A stretch of 64,000 nucleotides of DNA, taken from Anaerolineales bacterium (GTDB lineage: Bacteria; Chloroflexota; Anaerolineae; Anaerolineales; Villigracilaceae). The position numbers and the translations under genes are program-made. The notes under the pieces were generated by a model. It saw only the letters and a list, made by a program, of their open reading frames with translations, was not told the origin of the DNA and did no database searches. Shown one piece after another: positions 57,744 to 64,000 of the stretch. The stretch lies in NCBI GenBank assembly GCA_030834895.1, contig JAUQXA010000064.1:242204-306203 (forward strand), given 5' to 3'. Position 1 is the stretch's first letter, and every line of letters begins with the position of its first letter.

Positions 57744-58091
57744 CTAATACTGTCTTCGGTTGGTACCGGCTTTGTGTTTGCGGTTGTTGGAGTAATTTCC
57801 GCCGCCACCGCCGCGATTCCCGCCGCCAAAATCGCGCCTCTCTTCGCGCGGACGGGCGACACTTACGGAGAGCGCGCGATTTTTGTATTCCTTCCCGTTG
57901 AACATGGCAATCGCATTTTGCATATCCTGCTGGTTTTCCATCTCGACAAATGCAAAACCCTTGGGTTGACCTGAAAACTTGTCTTTAATCACCGCCACAG
58001 ACTTGACCGCGCCTGCCTCCGTAAATAATGCCTGCAGGTCAGCCTCGCTGACGTCATAGGACAGGTTCCCGACATAAAGTTTGTATTCCAT
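57744..58091 (-). CDS. Single-RRM RNA-binding protein with Gly-rich tail
   Basis: 115 residues from ATG 58091 after AGGAG; the longer reading into 58547 is not supported. RNP2 is KLYVGNLSY and RNP1 is KGFAFVEM, followed by a glycine/arginine-rich C-terminal tail. Such proteins are common in cyanobacteria and Chloroflexota as cold-shock or post-transcriptional regulators. Single-stranded RNA binding is expected. Confidence 0.9.
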   Translation of the reverse strand: MEYKLYVGNLSYDVSEADLQALFTEAGAVKSVAVIKDKFSGQPKGFAFVEMENQQDMQNAIAMFNGKEYKNRALSVSVARPREERRDFGGGNRGGGGGNYSNNRKHKAGTNRRQY

Positions 58092-58475
58092 TTTTTCTCC
58101 TGGAGTTGAGCGTGCTGTTGGATGTACAGCATCACTGCACAAATTCATCGCTTGATGATTCGCATCAGGCGAGTGGATAATCCGCATGATAGGGTGTGTA
58201 AACATCCAGGCGTTGGATGGAAAAGCGTCCTTTTGTTTGTCCTCCGCCCTGCTACGCATGCATTGGCAAAATTGTATCACATAAAAATGGACAATCGCCC
58301 GCTGGACGTTATGGCGTGAGGCGGAAGTTCTGACATTGCCTCCAGAACCGCGGCAGAGGGAGTAAAGACTGATCTCTTCGTTCGACGACAACACCCCACT
58401 CTGAGAAAACAGGACGGACGGCGCGAAGCCGTCCGATGTGGAAAAATGAAAAGGCATAAGAAACTGCCTAAGATT
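58092..58475. other. ~380-bp gap without a gene at the edge of the cassette region
   Basis: No convincing ORF on either strand. It contains the RRM leader and a GGACGGCgcgaaGCCGTCC hairpin near 58420. This stretch marks the junction between ordinary chromosome and the cassette-like segment that starts at 58476. Confidence 0.4.
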
Positions 58476-58515
58476 GCCGCCGACTCCCACACGTCGGGTG
58501 CACGCTTTGTTGGGC
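58476..58515. repeat. attC-like half-site A (left edge of cassette region)
   Basis: The GTTGGGC core (58509-58515) is preceded by CGACTCCCACACGTCGGGTGCACGC, sharing the 3' arm of the full site at 63856-63985. It lies 18 bp from the stop codon of the WD40 gene, as integron attC sites do. The opposite arm is not recognisable, so the site is truncated or diverged. Confidence 0.6.
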
Positions 58516-58533
58516 ATTTTCTGTTGAGCAAGT

Positions 58534-60315
58534 TTACTTGATTCCATAAATTCTTACACTGCCATCCTCAAATCCTGCGGCTAATAATCTGCCATCAGGT
58601 GAAAAATTGATGTCGTAAATTATATTACTTGGATTATTGGTTGTTTTTATAGAGTAGATTTTTTCGCCTTTCTCTGTATCCCACAACTCTATAGTGCCAT
58701 CTATTAATCCTATTGCCAAGATACGACTATCTGGCGAAAAGGCGAGGCGTTGAGCATTTACACCATATTCCAATGGTGATTGACAATCATATACTGGCTC
58801 GTCAATCGAAAATTGCACACCGCCGTCTGAAACATTCCTGATTACGATTCCCTCGAAACCTCCAGACGCATTGAAGCGCCCATCTGGAGAAAGGACAATC
58901 CTGCAATTTCTGCCTCCAAAATATTCATCGGGTGTATAAATTTTCCCGTCCGTACTGGGTGTGTGTGGTTCGTTTTTAGTCGTTGAAGGCTGAGTCTTGT
59001 ATAGCTCTCCGCTTTCCAAGTCGTAGAAGAATAATGGCGGTTGATAGTCATAGCCACTAGGTTGCTCAGTCATACTTTCAACTCCAGCGACTACCAATTG
59101 GTGTCCCTCTGGTAAAAATGCAACACCTATAGCCATTAAATTGTATGTACCTACATTGGCTTTTAACGAGCCATCCGCTACATTAATAATCTGTGTACTA
59201 CGGCTGCGAATGGTGACTGCCAATGATTTTCCATCTGGCGAAAAATTGAAAAGATCGCTTGGTTTATCAATTTTTTTAATAAGCGTACCATCCATGCGCC
59301 AAAGTGATAAGGTGTCCGTGTGTCCACCGCAACAGTAATCAGCGGTGTATACCGCCAGCGTCTGCCCATCGGGGGAAAAGCGCAAGATGGCACCGAAATT
59401 TCTTGTAGGATGTGCCTCTATTGTGAGCAAAAGTCCTTCATCTGAAATCCTGTAAACTTTAAACTGATCAAAACTCAGCAAAGCAATAACTTTCCCATCG
59501 GAAGAGGTGCCAACAAGTTCTCCAAAAAAGGCATGCTCTGCTATTCCCGTTGCTAGATCATAGATTCGAATAGTGCCATCTGTTTCCACTGCTAGTTTGT
59601 TTTCGGGCAGGAAGACAGCTTGCTGTCCAATCCAGTTCGATAACTTTTTGCCACTTTGAGTGTCGTAAATAATAAAAAACGGGGTTTCATTATATCCAGT
59701 TTGAATTGATATTAATCGTCCATCAGACGAAAAACCGAGTGATCCAAGAGATTCCACATCGAAAGTTTGTAACAGGACTCCATCTGCCACACGCCAGATT
59801 CCAACACGAGATTTATTGCTAGTTCGATCTATGTTGTAACCCCGTGCAAGTAATATCCCGTCGGGTGAAAATATCGCAGTCCGAGTCCCTGGCCATGGGA
59901 TATCAAGGTTGGATATCTTTTGCCCGTTCTCAACCATAACTAGGTCATTTCCCATAACTAAGGTTTTCCCGTCTGGAGAAAGATCGATAATTTGGTCTTC
60001 AGAAGCTAGAGTTGAATACGGCGTTAATAAACGATTGGCATAGGAGGTTGTATCAAAAACAAACACGCCGCTGGTAGTTGCCTGAAACAACCATTTACCA
60101 TCGGACGAATAAAGTGGCGAGCCGAAAGCTTCCCCCATGCCTAGTTGTTTTATTTCCAAAAGACGATTAATATTTTCAGGTGTGATAAGCCCCAAGTCAG
60201 GCGTTGGAGTTGGAGGTAAACTGGTTGGTGTTGGTGTTTGCGGGGCTTGTGTTGTGCAGGCAACAAGAACAGTCAACCCTAAAATAACGAATTTGGAAAA
60301 GGTAGAAGAACACAT
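58534..60315 (-). CDS. Secreted WD40-repeat lipoprotein (cassette gene 1)
   Basis: 593 residues. Lipobox LTVLVAC (Cys near residue 20) and a Thr/Pro linker, then about ten beta-propeller repeats with FSPDGxxLA-type turns (AIFSPDGILLARG, LRFSPDGQTLAVY, NFSPDGKSLAVT, NFSPDGRLLAAGF). It should sit outside the cell as a propeller scaffold or binding protein. The gene has a tight 5' spacing (25 bp) to an attC-like core and ends 18 bp before another, so it is a cassette cargo. AT-rich relative to the neighbouring core genome. Confidence 0.82.
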   Translation of the reverse strand: MCSSTFSKFVILGLTVLVACTTQAPQTPTPTSLPPTPTPDLGLITPENINRLLEIKQLGMGEAFGSPLYSSDGKWLFQATTSGVFVFDTTSYANRLLTPYSTLASEDQIIDLSPDGKTLVMGNDLVMVENGQKISNLDIPWPGTRTAIFSPDGILLARGYNIDRTSNKSRVGIWRVADGVLLQTFDVESLGSLGFSSDGRLISIQTGYNETPFFIIYDTQSGKKLSNWIGQQAVFLPENKLAVETDGTIRIYDLATGIAEHAFFGELVGTSSDGKVIALLSFDQFKVYRISDEGLLLTIEAHPTRNFGAILRFSPDGQTLAVYTADYCCGGHTDTLSLWRMDGTLIKKIDKPSDLFNFSPDGKSLAVTIRSRSTQIINVADGSLKANVGTYNLMAIGVAFLPEGHQLVVAGVESMTEQPSGYDYQPPLFFYDLESGELYKTQPSTTKNEPHTPSTDGKIYTPDEYFGGRNCRIVLSPDGRFNASGGFEGIVIRNVSDGGVQFSIDEPVYDCQSPLEYGVNAQRLAFSPDSRILAIGLIDGTIELWDTEKGEKIYSIKTTNNPSNIIYDINFSPDGRLLAAGFEDGSVRIYGIK

Positions 60316-60339
60316 AAGTCCCTTTTTAGAAAGTCAAAT

Positions 60340-60440
60340 GCCCAACGGTTTGCGTTACCTGCGTGTGGGCGGAGTGTGGATTCTGTTTGGGAGCAGGAAA
60401 AACTCGAAGCCAGAAAAACACTTGAAAATGCCGCCGATTA
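60340..60440. repeat. attC-like site B, right part (interrupted by IS elements)
   Basis: Starts with the perfect GCCCAAC (60340-60346), reverse of core GTTGGGC, then CGGTTTGCGTTACCTGCGTGTGGGCGGAGTGTGG, nearly identical to the matching arm at 63856. The other arm survives as a fragment at 62497-62513 beyond the insertion sequences. About 15 bases of the conserved central arm (the CCCACACGTCGGG region) are not found at either junction. Confidence 0.65.
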
Positions 60441-60466
60441 TGACAGTCAGGTAGTATCATGAAAAG

Positions 60467-60531
60467 GGACATGGCAGATCGATGTCAGGTAGGTCGCAGC
60501 AAGACCGTCGTGCAGCAGGATCGCCATGTCC
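60467..60531 (+). ncRNA. Candidate bridge RNA segment in the IS110 left end
   Basis: Outer stem GGACATGGC (60467-60475) / GCCATGTCC (60523-60531) encloses at least one inner hairpin (GGTC at 60492-60495 / GACC at 60503-60506). IS110 elements encode a structured RNA in the non-coding end next to the transposase that guides target and donor choice. This is the right place and structure, though the segment is now cut from the transposase by the IS5-type insertion. Confidence 0.45.
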
Positions 60532-60564
60532 ATTACTTCAGGAGCCCGAACAGTTGCAAGGTTC

Positions 60565-61046
60565 TTAGAGCCTGTATGCAAAATCAGAAAAGAGGAAAAG
60601 CGAGGCAATAGTGATCATGGCAGAGAAATTGGCAGCCCGTTTTTCATAACGAGTGGCAATGCGGCGAAATTGCTTAAGTCGATTGATCAGACGTTCAATG
60701 ATATTGCGTTTGCGGTAATGTGATTTCTCAAAAGAACCTCTGCGACGTTCATTACTTCGGCGAGCAATAGTGCAACGGATATTCTTTTGATGAAGATAAG
60801 CGCGAAAGGCGTGGCTGGTATAACCCTTATCAGCCACCACCCGCCTTGGACGCAGGCGCAGTTGCCCTGACTTTCTACGAATTACGCCTGTTTCCATCAA
60901 TTCTTCAGCGTGACGGATGTCGCTTTCCTGTCCAGGCGTGAGCAAAAATGTGATCAATCTGCCTGTACCTTCACAACGCAAGTGGATTTTGGTGCTGAAA
61001 CCACCTCGGCTACGCCCTAATGCCTCTTGCTCTGCGTTACTTTTTT
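60565..61046 (-). CDS. IS5-family transposase, orfB frame
   Basis: The continuation reached by -1 frameshift. It contains LGRSRGGFSTKIHLR, DKGYTSHAFRAYLHQK (second Asp) and the final Glu in FEKSHYRKRNIIERLINRLKQFRRIATRYEK. The TAA stop (60565-60567) lies outside the left inverted repeat and is supplied by the insertion target. Confidence 0.8.
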
Positions 61047-61388
61047 TGCACCAGCGGCATGTTGATGGGCTCGTACCGTCGTGGAATCGATGAAATGGAT
61101 CTCCCAATCCACATTACTCTCCACATCCAGTGCAGTTTGTAACTCAGCAAACATCTTTTCCCAGACAGCTGACTTGCGCCAGCGCTGGAAACGGCTGTAA
61201 ATCGTTGTCCATTTACCATACCGTTCTGGCATATCTCGCCAAGGTGCTCCTGTTCTCAGTACCCACAAAATACCATTTAGGAGTTGTCTATGTTCTTGCG
61301 CTGGTCGTCCACGAGTTGTTTTTGCCTGCGGGAGCAAGGGTTCTATCCGCTCCCATTGTTCATTGGTTAGGTCGCCACGGTTTCCCAT
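61017..61388 (-). CDS. IS5-family transposase, orfA frame
   Basis: 123 residues from ATG 61388. It contains the N-terminal transposase region (GDLTNEQWERIEPLLP, LNGILWVLRTGAPWRDMP) and the DDE aspartate segment WEIHFIDSTTVRAHQH. It ends just after the A7 slip site, where a -1 shift would continue into orfB to make the full enzyme. Confidence 0.82.
   Translation of the reverse strand: MGNRGDLTNEQWERIEPLLPQAKTTRGRPAQEHRQLLNGILWVLRTGAPWRDMPERYGKWTTIYSRFQRWRKSAVWEKMFAELQTALDVESNVDWEIHFIDSTTVRAHQHAAGAKKVTQSKRH
61041..61047 (-). other. A7 slippery site for programmed -1 frameshift
   Basis: On the coding strand GCAAAAAAAGT lets the ribosome slip from the orfA frame (GCA-AAA-AAA-GTA) to orfB (AAA-AAA-AGT). 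This is the usual arrangement for IS427-type transposases. Confidence 0.75.
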
Positions 61389-61491
61389 AGCGACCAATTT
61401 AACCACCTTTTTGTATTTTGCATACAGACCCTAGAAACCGTACGCTTCGCGTAGCGTGGGCTCCACTCCATTATACAAAGAGGAGGTCGGA

Positions 61492-62439
61492 ATGACAACT
61501 AGTAGCGGAAAGTTCGTTGGGATCGATGTTGCCAAGGATAAGTTGGATATTGCAGTGATGGGGGAGAAGAAAGCCAGTCAGGTGGGGAATGACGAAGCAG
61601 GGATCGCCAAACTCATCAAGAAGTTACAAACCCTGGACCTCGAACTGATCGTGGCGGAAGCGACGGGTGGCTATCAACGTGCGGTCGTGCTGGGACTGTA
61701 CGAAGTAGGGTTACCTGTGGCAGTAGTGAACCCCTCGCGGGTGAGACAGTACGCCCGAGCCAGCGGGCTCTTTGCCAAGACCGACAAGCTGGATGCCTTC
61801 AACCTGGCAGAGTTTGGGAAGCAAATGAAACCGAGGAAGTTTGAGGCAAAAAGCGAGGGCGGACGGTACGTTTCAGCCCTGTTGGTGAGACGCAGACAGC
61901 TGGAAGAGATGTTGAAAGCGGAAAAAAGCCGCCTGCGGACGGTCCCCACCTCCATGCGCCCCTCCGTGGAGCGGATGATCGAGGTCTTGAAGGAAGAGAT
62001 CAAACAGCTCGAAAAGGAACTGGACCAGTTCTTGAAAGAGAACGAGGAGTGACAGGCACAGGAGCAGATCCTGACCAGTGCCAAGGGAGTGGGACGAGTA
62101 ACCGCAGCGACCTTGCTGGCTGAGTTACCAGAGTTGGGAAAGTTGGACCGCAAAAAGATCGCGGCGTTGGTGGGTTTGGCGCCGATGAATGCGGACAGCG
62201 GCAAGAAGCGAGGATACAGAAAAACGAAAGGTGGACGCCTCGAAGTGCGGAACGTGTTGTACATGTCGACCTTGGTGGCGACGAGGTACAACCCATTAAT
62301 CCTGGCGCAGTATCAACAGTTATTGAAGAGGGGGAAGGTCAAGAAGGTGGCGTTAACAGCTTGTATGCGGAAGTTTCTAACGATCTTGAATGCAATGATG
62401 CGGGATCAGGTCCCGTTCAGGCAGACGGTGCTTGCCTGA
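61492..62439 (+). pseudogene. IS110-family transposase interrupted by an in-frame TGA
   Basis: From ATG 61492 (after GGAGG) the DEDD/RuvC-like domain reads GIDVAKDKLDIAVMG, VAEATGGYQRAV and FAKTDKLDAFNLAEF. TGA at 62050-62052 ends it after 186 codons. The same frame continues with SAKGVGRVTAATLLAELPELG, GLAPMNADSGKKRGYRK and YMSTLVATRYNP, the transposase_20 domain with its catalytic Ser. One base change from a sense codon would restore a ~315-residue enzyme, so the element is probably inactive unless read-through occurs. Confidence 0.85.
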
Positions 62440-62496
62440 GACGGACTGGTTTTCCCTTTAAAGGAGGTTTTTCGTCTTGACTTTCAAGACAGTTGC

Positions 62497-62513
62497 TGCA
62501 CGCTGTGTTCGGC
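62497..62513. repeat. attC-like site B, left fragment
   Basis: TGCACGCTGTGTTCGGC matches the end arm of the full site at 63985 (TGCACGCTGTGTTAGGC) with one or two changes. It sits between the IS110 right end and the stop of the second WD40 gene, 16 bp from that stop. Together with 60340-60440 it marks the site split by the insertion sequences. Confidence 0.6.
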
Positions 62514-62529
62514 GGCTCTTGCGTAAGAA

Positions 62530-63810
62530 TTACCGACCATGCACGCCCCATATGCTTACAGTCCCATCATAACCAGAAGATGCGATGAAACGTCCGTCAA
62601 AACTGAAGGTAATTTCAGTTGTTCTAATAATATGCGCTTGTATCGTGTGAAGAAGTTTGAGTGTTTTCGTATCCCAAAGTTTGATAGTGCCATCTTGATT
62701 GCCTGCCGCCAAAATACGCCCATCTGGACTAAATGTTACAGCATGTGTATACCCTCCTGTTTCCAGAGTGGATAGTAAGTTACCATTTTTTACATCCCAT
62801 AACCTTACCTTGCCATCCCAATCGCCAGATACAATAATGCTATTATCTGGATTAAAAGTCAAACTGTTTATGTCGCTTGATTTATTGCCTTTTTCTAAAA
62901 CGTGTAAAATTTGTCCCGTATTAATGTCCCACAAAAAAACAACAGATTTTTTAGTATGACCTTGAGTGTTAGAAAAAAAACTAACACCTGTTGCAATCAT
63001 TTTTCCATCTGAACTATATGCAAGACTTGTATTGTAATATCCAGAGTCGGTTGATGGCAAATATTCTTCTGGGATGGGGTACATATACTCAGGACGAACA
63101 TACCCTTTATGCCAATCCCAAATCTCGACTGAATTGCCACTAACCATGCCGATTACACTTCCATCAGGGCTGAACGATAACTCACGCGGAGAAGAAACCC
63201 AAATTGTTAGCGTTTGAAGTTGTTTTGTAGTCACATCCCAAACTTGGGCATAGGTCTTACCCCAGGGACTTCCAATTTCACTACCTATTGCAATAAATTT
63301 TCCATCAGGGCTAAAAGTGACACTGCTGATTACATCCATACCATCTTGGTCACTGTCAGTAAGAATGGTTGGTTTACTTTCTTCTAAAAATGGCTGGGTG
63401 AGATATTTTTCAATATTCCATAATCCAGCCCTATCACTACTTCCAAATGCTAGCAAGTAACTATTAGGGCTGAAAGCCACTGAATACATATTATCTGGTT
63501 GGTGTTGTGGATTTGCAGATTCGTCTTCTATCTCAAACCTATGGTATCGAACAAGTTGGTAAATGTGGCTGGCATTTTCTGGTTGGATAATAGAATATTG
63601 TTTTTGGATAAGTTGTTTAGCCTCATCACTGGGGAAAGGTGTCTTTGTGGGTATCGGAGTTGCTGTAGGAACAGGTGCATATGTTGGAGTAAGCGTTATA
63701 GTTGGAGTTGACGATAGAGAAAATGTTGGCGTTATTGGACTCGCTAACTTTACGCCAGCACAACTGGTAAGAAGCACTTCTAGCAACAAGAGTCTCAATA
63801 CTAATTTCAT
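62530..63810 (-). CDS. Secreted WD40-repeat lipoprotein (cassette gene 2)
   Basis: 426 residues. Lipobox LLTSCAG (Cys near residue 17), a Pro/Thr-rich linker, and about seven WD40 repeats (VTFSPDGKFIAIGS, LSFSPDGSVIGMVSG, LTFNPDNSIIVSGDWDGKVRLWD, VTFSPDGRILAAGNQDGTIKLWD). One seven-bladed propeller outside the membrane is likely. The start is 45 bp from the full attC-like site, the stop 16 bp from the split one: cassette-like spacing on both sides. Paralogous in design to the 58534 protein but shorter. Confidence 0.83.
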   Translation of the reverse strand: MKLVLRLLLLEVLLTSCAGVKLASPITPTFSLSSTPTITLTPTYAPVPTATPIPTKTPFPSDEAKQLIQKQYSIIQPENASHIYQLVRYHRFEIEDESANPQHQPDNMYSVAFSPNSYLLAFGSSDRAGLWNIEKYLTQPFLEESKPTILTDSDQDGMDVISSVTFSPDGKFIAIGSEIGSPWGKTYAQVWDVTTKQLQTLTIWVSSPRELSFSPDGSVIGMVSGNSVEIWDWHKGYVRPEYMYPIPEEYLPSTDSGYYNTSLAYSSDGKMIATGVSFFSNTQGHTKKSVVFLWDINTGQILHVLEKGNKSSDINSLTFNPDNSIIVSGDWDGKVRLWDVKNGNLLSTLETGGYTHAVTFSPDGRILAAGNQDGTIKLWDTKTLKLLHTIQAHIIRTTEITFSFDGRFIASSGYDGTVSIWGVHGR

Positions 63811-63855
63811 CTTATGTTTGTGTCCATTTGACTTAAGAATGCTATATGACTAGCC

Positions 63856-63985
63856 GCTGAACGGTTTGCGTTACCCGCGTGTGGGCGGAGTGTGGATTCG
63901 CTTTGAGGGCAGGAAAAGCCCGAAGCCAGAAAAAAGCCCGTAAATCGCGCCGACTCCCACACGTCGGGTGCACGCTGTGTTAGGC
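63856..63985. repeat. attC-like recombination site C, complete
   Basis: 130 bp from GCTGAAC (63856) to GTTAGGC (63979-63985). The end arms pair imperfectly: the arm with GCGTTACCCGCGTGTGGGCGGAGTG against CGACTCCCACACGTCGGGTGCACGC. The GTTAGGC core matches GTTRRRY; the opposite GCTGAAC is one base off RYYYAAC. Length and structure fit integron attC sites (55-141 bp). It bounds cassette gene 2 on its 5' side. Confidence 0.7.
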
Positions 63986-64000
63986 GCATTTTGCTTTGCA

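Larger units (their letters stand above)
60568..61431 (-). mobile_element. IS5-family (IS427-like) insertion sequence, intact-looking
   Basis: Terminal inverted repeats GAGCCTGTATGCAAAAT (60568-60584) and ATTTTGCATACAGACCC (61415-61431) match 15/17, with flanking TA on both sides as a 2-bp duplication. Two overlapping frames (orfA/orfB) encode the transposase via an A7 slip site. Total 864 bp, the normal size for the group. It lies inside the IS110 left end. Confidence 0.82.
60441..62496 (+). mobile_element. IS110-family element inserted in attC site B (interrupted by an IS5-type element)
   Basis: Non-coding left end (60441-60567 and 61432-61491), IS110 transposase reading (61492-62439) and right end (62440-62496, with a GTCTTGA/TCAAGAC hairpin near 62474). 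Its outer boundaries abut attC-like half-sites on both sides. IS110/IS1111 elements lack normal terminal inverted repeats; a subgroup is known to target integron attC sites, and this element sits in one. The exact ends are inferred from where attC similarity stops. Confidence 0.65.

Noticed and set aside
57641..57974. Rightward ORFs over the RRM gene
   Set aside because: They are antisense readings of the glycine-rich tail of the RRM protein and have no start signals.
58092..58547. N-terminal extension of the RRM protein to 58547
   Set aside because: The extension is low-complexity, crosses the cassette boundary repeat and lacks a ribosome binding site; ATG 58091 has AGGAG.
61130..62291. Long ORFs antisense to the IS110 and IS5 transposases
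   Set aside because: Shadow frames of the transposase genes.
58478..63986. CRISPR array
   Set aside because: The repeats are far apart, palindromic over 130 bp and flank genes; there is no short repeat-spacer rhythm.

Overview
The window reads as chromosomal DNA from a Chloroflexota bacterium, probably class Anaerolineae. I infer this from protein style (archaeal-type short prolyl-tRNA synthetase, TrpB2, FhaA-N/zinc-ribbon proteins, Thr/Pro-rich membrane-anchored SH3 proteins, a multi-GAF histidine kinase with a FIST protein) and from palindromic intergenic repeats; no rRNA or marker tree was available. About 55 genes are supported. I found no tRNA, rRNA or CRISPR array.

Layout. 1-6 kb: an FhaA-N/zinc-ribbon pair, tandem SH3 proteins, an A-type Fe-S carrier and small HAD, Nudix, cupin and P-loop enzymes. 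6-24 kb: housekeeping genes (FtcD/cyclodeaminase, Acs, ProS, LOG, MazG, CCA-adding enzyme, GbsR-type regulator, M20 and PIG-L hydrolases, RicT). 22.3-36.6 kb: a sugar locus built around a LacI regulator. The leftward operon is ABC ATPase, permease, binding protein and FucI. The rightward operon is LacI, FucU, aldo/keto reductase, FGGY kinase, zinc dehydrogenase, class II aldolase and PfkB kinase, followed by an unusual cytidylyltransferase-GHMP kinase fusion. Both promoters carry matching operator dyads. 37-47.5 kb: PlsY, a JAMM protein, membrane proteins, GyrB, a 1342-residue GAF histidine kinase and FIST. 47.5-49.5 kb: TrpB2 behind a tryptophan-type T-box and a 51-codon ORF. 49.5-52.6 kb: a NACHT-FGE protein overlapping a small partner that shares its N-terminal glycine motif, a candidate immune or conflict module. 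52.6-58.1 kb: TatA, FabH, FabF, a HAD-DinB fusion, a cysteine-rich protein, EF-P and an RRM protein.

58.4-64 kb is the clearest accessory region. Two secreted WD40 lipoprotein genes, both leftward, are flanked by long imperfect dyads with GTTRRRY/RYYYAAC-like ends, which look like integron attC sites. The middle site is split by an IS110-family element whose transposase has an in-frame stop. The non-coding end of that element holds a multi-hairpin segment (candidate bridge RNA) and is itself interrupted by an intact-looking IS5/IS427-type element. No integrase lies in the window, so the arrangement resembles a cassette cluster lacking an integrase, or the interior of a longer array.

The most interesting leads are the attC/IS110/WD40 region, the NACHT-FGE pair (whose C-terminus also resembles a diversity-generating retroelement target), the tryptophan T-box unit, and the sugar locus whose enzyme set does not fit simple L-fucose degradation.
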